Below, in pieces: positions 8,758 through 17,982 of a stretch of DNA of 64,000 nucleotides. Origin of the DNA: Oscillospiraceae bacterium. Lineage in GTDB: Bacteria > Bacillota > Clostridia > UBA1212 > UBA1255. Each line of letters starts with the position of its first letter. Position 1 is the stretch's first letter. The DNA lies in assembly GCA_015069165.1 (NCBI GenBank), contig SVJD01000003.1, forward strand, positions 1 to 64,000, read 5' to 3'. Under the pieces are notes generated by a model. That model did not search any database. It worked only from the letters and a program-made list of their open reading frames with translations, and was not told the DNA's origin. The translations under genes and the position numbers were made by a program.

Positions 8758-11721
8758 TTATTTCCTATTAAGCTCTCTATAAAGCATACTTGCCAATGCA
8801 AACATAATCGCATTGTACTTGCTCTTGTTTTGGAACAAAGAAGTAAATGCTTCCGTTTGTTCCACATAACTGTCTTGTGCAACCTCATCAAAAATTTTCG
8901 GAAAAATACTTTCCACAAAAACTTGAGGATCAGAAGTTTGTGCAACTTTTTGTAATTTTTTATTTACTTTCAACTTATCATGCAGAGCATAGAGAAGAAC
9001 CCTGTCCGCGTCACTAAAATCACCTGCAAAAAGTTCATTTATTTTTTTGATTACTTCCTCTAAAGGTTCTTTTTGCTCTGGAACTGCCCTTCCTTTGCTT
9101 TCCGCAGGTTCATAAACACCTGACTGATTTTGCAAAACGATGTCGCCCTTAAATGTTTGTTTTAATTTATAAAACTCCAATTTCAAAGCACCTTCAAGAT
9201 CAATCATCTGCACTGTTTCAGGAGGTATTAACTTCAAAAGATACGAACAGAATACATATTCTTTTTGCATATCAGCATCAAACATACGGCATACCTGAGA
9301 AATATAGCCATACCACTTGATAAACGAACGAAGCTGTCTTCTGAAATTATATCGCTCATCTGGTGCCAAATTATTGTATCTGTCAGAAACAGGTTTTAAT
9401 GCAGATGTCATCTTACCCATCATTGTAGCATCTTGTTTTTTATCCGAATAATAAACATTGCAGAAAGATTCAATATCATTAAAAGAATAAATGTTATAAT
9501 CATGAATTTCTTTCTGTAGTTTATAAATCAAATCAACATTAACTTCTTGAGAAAGAGATGTTTCCTGATAGAAAGGTTGGAACGCTTCTCGTATATCATC
9601 TGCTGTATTTACAAAATCCAATATAAAAGTATCGTTCTTTCCTGTACAAATTCGATTTAATCTCGAAAGAGTTTGTACACACTTCACACCACGAAGTTTT
9701 TTATCAACAATCATTGTGTGAAGCAGAGGTTCATCAAACCCTGTCTGATATTTTTCCGCAACGATAAGTACATTAAAATTGTCATGAAACTCTCCCTTGG
9801 TTTGTTCTTCAGAAATATGAGAACCATCTTTACGAACATTCAGACTTGTCTCTGTATGTTCAGCCCCACCATCTTTAATAGAACCTGAGAACGCTACTAA
9901 AATATCAACATCATTATAACCTTTTTCTTCAATATATCTCTTCACCTCATGGTAATATCTAACGGCCGCCAAACGAGAAGAAGTAACGACCATCATCTTA
10001 CCTTTGCCACCTATCGCTTTTGAGGTAGTAGAACGGAATGTTTCAACAATAATCTGGGACTTCTGCGAAATATTATATGGGTGTAACTCTTCAAAACGAC
10101 GAATCACTTTTGCAGCACGAGAAGCCGGCACTTCTGGGTTATCCGGAATAGTCTTTGCAATCTTAAAACACGTATGATATGTCATATAATTTTGCAAAAC
10201 ATCCATTATAAACCCTTCTTCGATAGCCTGTTTCATAGAATACACATGAAATGGGTGAAAAGAACCATCTGCGTATTCTGTACCAAACATCTCCAAAGTT
10301 TGTCCTTTAGGTGTTGCTGTAAAGGCTAAGAAAGAAAGATTTTTATGTCTACCCTGTACAATCATTTCCTGTATAAGCCTATCAGTTTTATCAAATTCTT
10401 CTAACTTTCCTTCTATTTCAGCGTACTCTCTAAGAGCTTCTTCTGTATCAGCTAAAGCCGTTTTTAGTTTTATAGCAGATTTACCGGTTTGTGATGAATG
10501 TGCCTCATCAACAATAACAGCAAAACCCTTACCCTTCGTATCCTCAACTTCAGAGTAAATCACAGGGAATTTCTGCAATGTGGTAACAATGATTCTGCTA
10601 CCGTTATTGATAGCATCTCTAAGGTCTTTGGATGTCTTACCTTCGCCAATGGTTTCAACCGTACCAAGGGTATGGTCAAAGGAAGAAATGGTATCCTGCA
10701 ACTGTCTGTCAAGCACGGTACGGTCAGTAACGATGATTACAGATGAAAACACGGGTTTGTTATTCTCGTCATGAAGCGAAGCTAAACGATAAGACGTCCA
10801 TGCAATGGAGTTGGACTTGCCCGAGCCTGCACTATGCTGAATCAAGTAATTAATACCCGTTCCATGCTCGCGCACATCGGCAATGAGCTTGCGCACAACG
10901 TCGAGCTGATGAAAACGTGGAAAAATAAGTATCTTATTATCTTTGCAATGGATGAACTTTTGAATGATATCCAGAGCACTGTCCTTTTGCAGTACATTTT
11001 CCCACAGATATGCGGTGGGATAGCCGTTGGGGTTAGCAGGGTTGCCCTTGCCGCCGTCATTGCCTGCACCATTAGAGCCTTGGTTAAAGGGCAGGAAGTA
11101 TGTATCACCCTTTGCCAGCTTCGTGGTCATAAACACGTCGGTGTGGTCAACGCAGAAATAGGCAAGGATACGCTTATTAAACTGGAAGCAAAGTTCTCTC
11201 GGGTCACGGTCGTACATCCATTGTGTCTTGGCGTTGTCCACGTTCTGACCAGTGTACTGGTTTTTTAATTCCAGAGCAAAGACAGGAATACCGTTGAACA
11301 CAAGAATCATATCAACCGACTTTTTGTTGTCTGCCGAGTAATGCCACTGACGAACAACGTTACAAACGTTCTGCTCGTAAAGAGCGGAAGCGGTCTTGTT
11401 CAGGTGGGATTCCGGCTTGAAATAGCACACACGGAATGAAATGCCCCTGTGCTTGAAGCCGTGGCGCAGTACCGATATCAGACCGTTTGAGTCGCAGGCG
11501 TTGTTAAACGCGACGCAGAACTTTTTTACAGGGTCGCTCTGGCAGGTGTTCTCAAAGCGAGCCCACTCCCTCGGCTGAGTCGCCTTGATAAAACCTATAA
11601 AGGTATTGACGTAAAGCCCCACGCTCGGGTCGTATGTATCTGTTGTCTTTGTATAACCTCCTTGCTCGTTTAGTAAGAAGGACTCTATGTCCTCTTCAAA
11701 GCGTTTTTCGGTTGTAATCAT
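8758..11721 (-). CDS. hsdR: type I restriction endonuclease subunit R
   Basis: PD-ExK-like PVFALELKNQ, QHSAGSGKSNSIAW, VIVDEAHSS, FTATPKG; 987 aa. Confidence 0.95.
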   Translation of the reverse strand: MITTEKRFEEDIESFLLNEQGGYTKTTDTYDPSVGLYVNTFIGFIKATQPREWARFENTCQSDPVKKFCVAFNNACDSNGLISVLRHGFKHRGISFRVCYFKPESHLNKTASALYEQNVCNVVRQWHYSADNKKSVDMILVFNGIPVFALELKNQYTGQNVDNAKTQWMYDRDPRELCFQFNKRILAYFCVDHTDVFMTTKLAKGDTYFLPFNQGSNGAGNDGGKGNPANPNGYPTAYLWENVLQKDSALDIIQKFIHCKDNKILIFPRFHQLDVVRKLIADVREHGTGINYLIQHSAGSGKSNSIAWTSYRLASLHDENNKPVFSSVIIVTDRTVLDRQLQDTISSFDHTLGTVETIGEGKTSKDLRDAINNGSRIIVTTLQKFPVIYSEVEDTKGKGFAVIVDEAHSSQTGKSAIKLKTALADTEEALREYAEIEGKLEEFDKTDRLIQEMIVQGRHKNLSFLAFTATPKGQTLEMFGTEYADGSFHPFHVYSMKQAIEEGFIMDVLQNYMTYHTCFKIAKTIPDNPEVPASRAAKVIRRFEELHPYNISQKSQIIVETFRSTTSKAIGGKGKMMVVTSSRLAAVRYYHEVKRYIEEKGYNDVDILVAFSGSIKDGGAEHTETSLNVRKDGSHISEEQTKGEFHDNFNVLIVAEKYQTGFDEPLLHTMIVDKKLRGVKCVQTLSRLNRICTGKNDTFILDFVNTADDIREAFQPFYQETSLSQEVNVDLIYKLQKEIHDYNIYSFNDIESFCNVYYSDKKQDATMMGKMTSALKPVSDRYNNLAPDERYNFRRQLRSFIKWYGYISQVCRMFDADMQKEYVFCSYLLKLIPPETVQMIDLEGALKLEFYKLKQTFKGDIVLQNQSGVYEPAESKGRAVPEQKEPLEEVIKKINELFAGDFSDADRVLLYALHDKLKVNKKLQKVAQTSDPQVFVESIFPKIFDEVAQDSYVEQTEAFTSLFQNKSKYNAIMFALASMLYRELNRK

Positions 11722-13616
11722 TGGTCAACCTCCTTGATAATTGTGTGCTTGCCATAACCTTTTGGAACAATATTATTTTTTTTCATGCTTTCGATTGCTC
11801 GAAGCCAAACTTCTTTAGAGAATCGTTTCTTGCTATCATTCCAGTTAGTCAGCACCTCGACAACGATATCCTCATCAGTAAACTGTTTTTTATCAATGAT
11901 AAAATCATTCCATGCGCCATATAGCGTTGCAATTATTTCTGCTTTCTCAAGAGAATAGTTTTTAAAGACATCGATAATTCTTTCAATTTCCTCGTTGTAA
12001 TCGGAGAAATAACGCTCATAGTATTTCTTATACTTGCTCATATCTTTTTGAGGCTTGTAAGAAACACCGTAGCTTGAAGTATTGACATAAAACCATTTGT
12101 TAGCATGGCTGATAATCTTTTCACATTCATAGATAGAACTATCAAGAGGTCCAGCAGCTTCACGATGATACTCTGTGTCAAAGTCAAATCCAAGACTATA
12201 CTCAATGGTAAAAAGCATCTTTTCCAATTTGACACGCCCCATAAAACTTACATTGGAATCCAAAATCTTAGACATCAATATAGCTTGTGCAAAACGAGCC
12301 TTGTTTGTAGTAAGGACTGCTGGGAAATACGGATAAACGACAGTAACTGTTTGTTCTGACTCCGTAGTAATATCTTTCTTCCCTGTAACATATTCATAAA
12401 TCACGGACTTTTTGTAAGTTTCCATTTCAGCGAGAAGAGCAGTTTTCTTTTCAATCAATGCATCAATCTCAGAACATTTCTTTTCAAGATATTCTGTTAT
12501 CTCCATTTGTTCTTCCACGGAAGGAAGGGCAAACTTCAACAGTTTAAGTCCGTCCCAGTTTAAGCCTTGACGAACACCTGCACCCATTCCATAAAAACCT
12601 TTGCACAAATCAAAAGAATGTAAATAGTAGTATAAATACAGCGGTGTATTTGCACTCTGGTTTCTAAGTGTGAGATAAGCAGATGTCACAATTCCTCGCT
12701 CGTTAGCAAGTCCTACTCTCAAACTGGTCTGGTCGTTTTGTAAGTCAGTTAATCTGAGGACAATATCATCTTTCTCAATGATGTTGTAACTGTCAAAACT
12801 TTCAGGGAGTAGACCACCAACAGCATCTATGTTTCTTCTTTTAATCTTGCCATAACTAAGAGAAAGTAAGTTTTGCTCAACAAGACCTTCGTTTTTCTTC
12901 TTAACTTGTTTGAACATTTGGAATGCAACTTTAATATTCCAATCAGCAGGAATCTCGCCAATCCACTCAATACCTGAATCCTTCATAAGCCTATCACCAC
13001 GGATTCCTTTGGTGATTGCATCAACTACAATTGATTGTTTGAGTTTTGTATATTCTTCTATTGTCGCTTTAGTCTTTGCGATAACAGAGTCAATTTCAGC
13101 ACATACCTTAGTTAGGTATTTTGCTATTCTTGCTTGCTCTTCAAGTGTGGGTTCAGGAATAGAAATTCTTTTCATATCCTGCCAATTTGTAGTCCAAAGG
13201 TCATCTACAATACCGTGTCCCCATTTATAGAATTCATCAGAGAACATTGTGGAATGAAATAACCAGTCATAATATTCAGGGTTCATTTCATCCCTCGGAC
13301 ACATGATTGTGTTGATAAGTGATACTGAACCATCATAAGCGGATATTCCGCAAGAACCTCTTCTGTCAGAACGACTATTGATTGCGAAATCTCCTTTACA
13401 CACTAACTTTCTATCATCGTGAGCATCGGTTTTCGCTGCTGTTGCCAACTGAGGAACAATGCCTTTCATTGTAACAGATAGTGGTGGATATTCTGTATCA
13501 CTAACTTTTGTTTTTCGCTCTGTATATTGAGTACCGATTCGCACGATATTCCAATCAGCAGGAATCTCGCCAATCCACTCAATACCTGAATCTTTCATTT
13601 CTCTTGCCATAATCAA
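11718..13616 (-). CDS. hsdS: type I restriction specificity subunit S with about 200-aa C-terminal extension
   Basis: Two TRD halves each starting KDSGIEWIGEIPADWNI; 4-nt overlaps with hsdR and hsdM; extra C-terminal region after the second TRD. Confidence 0.93.
   Translation of the reverse strand: MIMAREMKDSGIEWIGEIPADWNIVRIGTQYTERKTKVSDTEYPPLSVTMKGIVPQLATAAKTDAHDDRKLVCKGDFAINSRSDRRGSCGISAYDGSVSLINTIMCPRDEMNPEYYDWLFHSTMFSDEFYKWGHGIVDDLWTTNWQDMKRISIPEPTLEEQARIAKYLTKVCAEIDSVIAKTKATIEEYTKLKQSIVVDAITKGIRGDRLMKDSGIEWIGEIPADWNIKVAFQMFKQVKKKNEGLVEQNLLSLSYGKIKRRNIDAVGGLLPESFDSYNIIEKDDIVLRLTDLQNDQTSLRVGLANERGIVTSAYLTLRNQSANTPLYLYYYLHSFDLCKGFYGMGAGVRQGLNWDGLKLLKFALPSVEEQMEITEYLEKKCSEIDALIEKKTALLAEMETYKKSVIYEYVTGKKDITTESEQTVTVVYPYFPAVLTTNKARFAQAILMSKILDSNVSFMGRVKLEKMLFTIEYSLGFDFDTEYHREAAGPLDSSIYECEKIISHANKWFYVNTSSYGVSYKPQKDMSKYKKYYERYFSDYNEEIERIIDVFKNYSLEKAEIIATLYGAWNDFIIDKKQFTDEDIVVEVLTNWNDSKKRFSKEVWLRAIESMKKNNIVPKGYGKHTIIKEVDQ
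12934..12986. repeat. 53-bp direct repeat inside hsdS (start of TRD2)
   Basis: ATATTCCAATCAGCAGGAATCTCGCCAATCCACTCAATACCTGAATCCTTCAT; one mismatch to 13546-13598. Confidence 0.9.
13546..13598. repeat. 53-bp direct repeat inside hsdS (start of TRD1)
   Basis: ATATTCCAATCAGCAGGAATCTCGCCAATCCACTCAATACCTGAATCTTTCAT; one mismatch to 12934-12986. Confidence 0.9.
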
Positions 13617-15361
13617 TCCCCCTTATGCAACAGTGTTTTAAGGGAAACCGCAATTTCATCTTCCAAACCAATAATTCTGGAAAGAATATCATCAGCAACT
13701 TCGGGTGTCTGATATTCATAGAAATATCTGGTCATCGGAATTTCGTATCCAACCTTGGTCTTAGTCTTATCAATCCAAGCATCAGGAGCATAAGGAAGAA
13801 TCTCGCGAGTAAAATAAGCATCAATATCTTCTTCAATCGGAACATTCTCTGTATCACGGAGAGAAGCATCTGCAACCTTCTTGCCCTTTTTCAAAACAGG
13901 TTTACCGTTTTCGTCAAGTAAAGGTTGTTCAATCACGATTTTGTTGTAACCGAATTCAACTGCATCAAAAATCTTAGATTCGCAGTAGATGCCGTTCTTA
14001 TCGCCAAAGATACCTTCGGTAAACTCACCGTATGCCTTTACGATAAGCTCACGGCAATAGTCAGTGATATCGTTTCTCTTTGTTCCGATGGATTTTCTGC
14101 GCGCCTCGTAGCAGTGGGAAGCATCAATAAGCTGAACTTTGCCTGCACGATAGCCGGGCTTGTCCTTGGAAAGCACCCAGATATATGTACTGATACCCGT
14201 GTTCATAAACTGGTCGGTGGAAAGCTGAATAATGGCATCAAGCCAGTCGTTTTCAAGAATATACTGACGAATGTTAGAAGGACCCGAGCCTGCGTCACCT
14301 GAGAACAAGGGAGAACCGTTCTGAATAATTGCCATTTTGCCATCATCAGCAAGTTTTGCCAGACCGTTAAGAACAAACAACTGCTGACCATCAGAAATCT
14401 TAGGAAGTCCTGGTGCAAAGCGACCTGCTTCACCGAGTTTCGCTTCTGCTTCAACTGCCTTTTGTTCTCTCTTCCAGTCAATGCCGAAAGGCGGGTTGGA
14501 GATGATACGGTCAAACTTGTATCCCTTAAACTGGTCTTCGGAAAGGGTATCACCGAATCGCATATTGTTAGGGTCGCCACCACGAATCATCATATCTGCC
14601 TTTGCGATAGCAAAAGTGGAAGGGTTGAATTCCTGACCGAAGCAAGTAACGGTTGCATCTTCATCAAGTGCATGGATTCTCTCTTCCATACAAGACAGCA
14701 TCTGAGAAGTTCCCATTGCCATATCGTAAACGGTAAAGTTCTGACCGTTGAAATTTGTATCAGACAGCAGAATGTCGGTCATCAGATAGATAATGTCTCT
14801 GGATGTGAAGTGTGCTCCTGCTTCTTCGCCATAGGATTCGTTGAATCTGCGAACAAGGTCTTCAAACACATAACCGCAGTCAACAGCAGAAACCTTATCT
14901 GCACCGAGGTATCCCTTAGGTGAATTGAATTCTTTAATTACAAGGTAGAGGGTGTTGCTCTCCACCATTCTTTTGATAATATTGTCAAAGTCAAACTTGG
15001 ACAGAACATCCTGAACATTGCCGGAGAAACCTGCAAGGTAGTCCTTGAAGTTTGCTTCAATGTTCTCAGGGTCTGCAAGCAGAGTTTCAAATGTGTATTT
15101 GGATGTGTTGTAGAACTGGTATCCAGATGCACGAGTCAGGAAACCGTCAACGACTTCCAGATTCTTGACCTTCTCATAGGTTTCCAGAACCTTACTATGG
15201 GTCGGAAGCAGACAGTCGTGGAATCTCTTAACTACAGTCATCGGAAGGATGACCAGACCGTATTCGTGGGGTTTGAAAGGTCCGGCAAGGTGATTCGCCA
15301 CATTCCAAATGACGGTTGACTTCTCTGATATATTGGTACCAACATTAGTAATTGCACTCAT
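13613..15361 (-). CDS. hsdM: type I restriction-modification DNA methylase subunit M
   Basis: AGAHFTSRDIIYLM, VYDMAMGTSQML, FDRIISNPPFGIDW (NPPF motif); likely start MSAITNVGTNISEKS inside the longer ORF 13613-15394. Confidence 0.95.
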   Translation of the reverse strand: MSAITNVGTNISEKSTVIWNVANHLAGPFKPHEYGLVILPMTVVKRFHDCLLPTHSKVLETYEKVKNLEVVDGFLTRASGYQFYNTSKYTFETLLADPENIEANFKDYLAGFSGNVQDVLSKFDFDNIIKRMVESNTLYLVIKEFNSPKGYLGADKVSAVDCGYVFEDLVRRFNESYGEEAGAHFTSRDIIYLMTDILLSDTNFNGQNFTVYDMAMGTSQMLSCMEERIHALDEDATVTCFGQEFNPSTFAIAKADMMIRGGDPNNMRFGDTLSEDQFKGYKFDRIISNPPFGIDWKREQKAVEAEAKLGEAGRFAPGLPKISDGQQLFVLNGLAKLADDGKMAIIQNGSPLFSGDAGSGPSNIRQYILENDWLDAIIQLSTDQFMNTGISTYIWVLSKDKPGYRAGKVQLIDASHCYEARRKSIGTKRNDITDYCRELIVKAYGEFTEGIFGDKNGIYCESKIFDAVEFGYNKIVIEQPLLDENGKPVLKKGKKVADASLRDTENVPIEEDIDAYFTREILPYAPDAWIDKTKTKVGYEIPMTRYFYEYQTPEVADDILSRIIGLEDEIAVSLKTLLHKGD

Positions 15362-15412
15362 AATTAATGTTTCCCGCTTTCCTGTATTATGCATCGTGTT
15401 ATGTAAATCAGT

Positions 15413-15431
15413 AACAATTCAAATAATTGTT
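15413..15431. promoter_or_regulatory. perfect inverted repeat AACAATT-caaat-AATTGTT upstream of hsdM
   Basis: 7-bp perfect arms in the AT-rich leader of the hsd operon. Confidence 0.4.
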
Positions 15432-15757
15432 GCAATTCTGTTTATATAAATTTTATATTTAAATATCTTTATCAAAATTATTCTATCACATTTTTCCACT
15501 TTTTCCAATATTTTCTAACTTTCCCACACTTCCATCCATTCGCCCCTTCACAACTCCTTCTCAACGCCCATTCCCGCCTTTTCCGCCATTCGCCCTGTTT
15601 GGCCGCCTGTGGAGCGAAAATCAGGCTTTTAATTCCGAAACGTCAGCTTTCTTTCGAATATTTTGTAAGCAATCAACTTTTTCACAAAAACACCTTGGAT
15701 TTTCCCCCTCTTAAAATACATATAAGCGTAAAGTCTTTTTGAAAGGAGAATTTAATA

Positions 15758-15901
15758 TTGTCAACAGAAAACTTAAAAACCGTTAGCAAAGCCCAGCTCT
15801 TGGAGCTAAACTTGTCACCAACAAACTACATAATCAAAGGATTGATTCCCCAAAGCTTCCACATTTTAGCCTTACTACCAAAGAACCGGAAAATCAAATA
15901 A
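15758..15901 (+). pseudogene. truncated RepA/DUF3987-like AAA ATPase N-terminus, mobile-element remnant
   Basis: TTG start with GAAAGGAG upstream; LSTENLKTVSKAQLLELNLSPTNYIIKGLIPQSFHILALLPKNRKIK* resembles the N-terminus of RepA-like ATPases up to a degenerate Walker A. Confidence 0.55.
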
Positions 15902-16442
15902 TATTTTTAACCAACACAACCGCAGCCGCTATCAATGCTGAAATAATCACTATACCCACTGCCGTTACACAGCCTTTGGGCATTCCGGATTTTTTCTTAC
16001 TGTCCCTTTTAGCTTTTGTCGCTCTCCTTGCAGGTGTTTTTGCACCGGTTTTAGCCGCTGCTTTCGATGAAACTTTTGTCGGAATTTTAGATAACGTCTT
16101 ACGCGAAGCAGTTGCTTTTTGTACGGAACGTCTTCTGACTGCCTTATGATACATTGTTAAAGGGTCTTTTTGATGCATGATGCGAATATAAAAATCGTCA
16201 ATCCATTTAACGTCGGTGGAAGTAGTCATGTTTTTTTCAGTAGCATCAGGATTGTGGGCAATTTGATTTCGTACCCAGCGATAATGCTTAAGCTTCTTTA
16301 AATCTTCATTCCATGTACTTACATGAAGCGATCCCATAGGAGTATTATTCATTTCATCTATGTATGCAGTGATGCGTTTATCGTCATTCATGACCTCGCC
16401 GCAAAGCTTTTCAAGTCGCTTGTATGAATCTAAAAATCCCAT
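15894..16442 (-). CDS. hypothetical protein with a basic linker and C-terminal TM segment
   Basis: 182 aa; MGFLDSYKRLEKLCGEVMN...; Lys/Arg-rich region then GCVTAVGIVIISALIAAAVVLV. Confidence 0.7.
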   Translation of the reverse strand: MGFLDSYKRLEKLCGEVMNDDKRITAYIDEMNNTPMGSLHVSTWNEDLKKLKHYRWVRNQIAHNPDATEKNMTTSTDVKWIDDFYIRIMHQKDPLTMYHKAVRRRSVQKATASRKTLSKIPTKVSSKAAAKTGAKTPARRATKAKRDSKKKSGMPKGCVTAVGIVIISALIAAAVVLVKNII

Positions 16443-16891
16443 AAAACACCCTCCTCAAAACAAGAAGTCGCAAGGCTTTCCAGAATTTTTATAACATCTG
16501 CATCATCAAGGGAAATTTCACATTCTCCGTTTTTCATCAAAATCATCACCTGAAACGTTGCACCGTCATGGGTTGACTCCAACATTGTATAGGGATAGCC
16601 CAAGCTGGTGCAGGTATATCCTTTCCATAAATTCCCTCTCAATTCAAAGGACTCTATCTCACAAACATTATCGTAAAATGACCTTGTAGAAATATAAATC
16701 TCATTTTTTCCGTAAAAGCAAATGGTAATTCCTGCTTTTGTGAAAATGTCCATTTCCGTTTGAGCACCCTTATAGATATGCAACTTTTTCGAAGTCACTT
16801 TTCCTCCGGAATCGCTACCACAAAAAAGCTTCCAACCAAACGGCACAAACACGTGGAGAACTCCGTTATCAAAAAATTCGCCGTTCATCAT
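16430..16891 (-). CDS. hypothetical protein
   Basis: Probable start MMNGEFFDNGVLHVFVPFGW, 4-nt overlap with the upstream gene. Confidence 0.65.
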   Translation of the reverse strand: MMNGEFFDNGVLHVFVPFGWKLFCGSDSGGKVTSKKLHIYKGAQTEMDIFTKAGITICFYGKNEIYISTRSFYDNVCEIESFELRGNLWKGYTCTSLGYPYTMLESTHDGATFQVMILMKNGECEISLDDADVIKILESLATSCFEEGVLWDF

Positions 16892-17487
16892 GCCCAAGGG
16901 TCTTCTGAAACGGGCACACGAATATCTGAAAGACATTGAATTTCATTCATAAACCATTGTCCCGTCGAAGGTTTTTTACGTAACTTTATCTGTCGCATAT
17001 TATCGGCGCCGCCACTCTTAAGCCAAAGAACTGCCCAACCGTCATTATCAAAAGAATAAGGATTCTCGTGAACAACAATAGTATAGGGCAACGAGGGTGT
17101 ATAACCATTTTCAGGCGTTGCTCCGTTAAAGAAGGAAAACGGTTTGTAATATTTGTCGGTCAATCTTTCATTTATAAACTGTTTTTCATAAGGACTGACA
17201 TCAACAGGCCCTTTCAAGAAGTTCAGCATTTCGATAACTGCATCGGGGTTTTTCTCGTACTGACAAAGTGCAAGGATAGTCAACGCCGTTGTTTTAAAAG
17301 GAGTATCCAACGATGCTTCGGGCAATGCCTGAAGTTCGGAAACATTTGTAGGAAGTGAAGCAAAAGTGAAAGTTTCGCTTCTGTTTTTTCCTTTTCCAAT
17401 CGCCGCAACACCATCATTTATTACCTTTGATGTTTCTTTCTTTAATGTAGATTCTGCTGCTCTTTTTAGAGAATCAAATATACCCAT
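16888..17487 (-). CDS. DUF6935-like hypothetical protein
   Basis: MGIFDSLKRAAESTLKKETSKVIND...; family name from memory. Confidence 0.65.
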   Translation of the reverse strand: MGIFDSLKRAAESTLKKETSKVINDGVAAIGKGKNRSETFTFASLPTNVSELQALPEASLDTPFKTTALTILALCQYEKNPDAVIEMLNFLKGPVDVSPYEKQFINERLTDKYYKPFSFFNGATPENGYTPSLPYTIVVHENPYSFDNDGWAVLWLKSGGADNMRQIKLRKKPSTGQWFMNEIQCLSDIRVPVSEDPWA

Positions 17488-17502
17488 CTTTATACCTCCT
17501 GT

Positions 17503-17982
17503 TTATTCCGCTTTTACATATCTGACAGTAATAAAATTAATGAAGCTGTCATCATCGGCAACCTTAGCCCAACCGTCGTCACTCATATCCGTGCCGACTT
17601 CGATCCAAAGCTCCCCGTTTCTTTCTTCCCAAGTCTTCGGGTCGTCGATTATCATACCGTCACAGAGCTTAATCTCCCCCGCCGATACCGCTTCATCAAT
17701 TTCCGCTTGAGTAACTCCGTCGGGCAAAGGCATAAGCATATACAGTGCACCGTCGGCACAAACTTCTATTTGCATTCCCACCATCTGTCTGCGTTCGCGA
17801 CGCTCATCTGCAACAGCTTCTTCGTCCGATTCATCGACATAGGTCATAGGTGAGTTCAGGTATTCCTCAGCATTCAAATAGACCAATTCGTTTTCATCAT
17901 TAAGTGTTCCTATGGAATGAAACTTCCATCTGCCTACGTAGTTCATATTATCGCCTCCTGATAAATATATTATTTTAAACAT
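17503..17982 (-). CDS. hypothetical protein
   Basis: 159-aa acidic ORF in the co-directional cassette; MNYVGRWKFHSIG may be the true start. Confidence 0.65.
   Translation of the reverse strand: MFKIIYLSGGDNMNYVGRWKFHSIGTLNDENELVYLNAEEYLNSPMTYVDESDEEAVADERRERRQMVGMQIEVCADGALYMLMPLPDGVTQAEIDEAVSAGEIKLCDGMIIDDPKTWEERNGELWIEVGTDMSDDGWAKVADDDSFINFITVRYVKAE

Noticed and set aside
8568-8945. 125-aa minus ORF overlapping hsdR/DUF262 junction
   Set aside because: Out of frame with two well-supported genes; no recognisable motif
10834-11268. 144-aa + ORF antisense to hsdR
   Set aside because: Antisense shadow in the GC-richer part of hsdR, which has fewer chance stops
14462-14923. 153-aa + ORF antisense to hsdM
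   Set aside because: Antisense shadow of a highly conserved methylase
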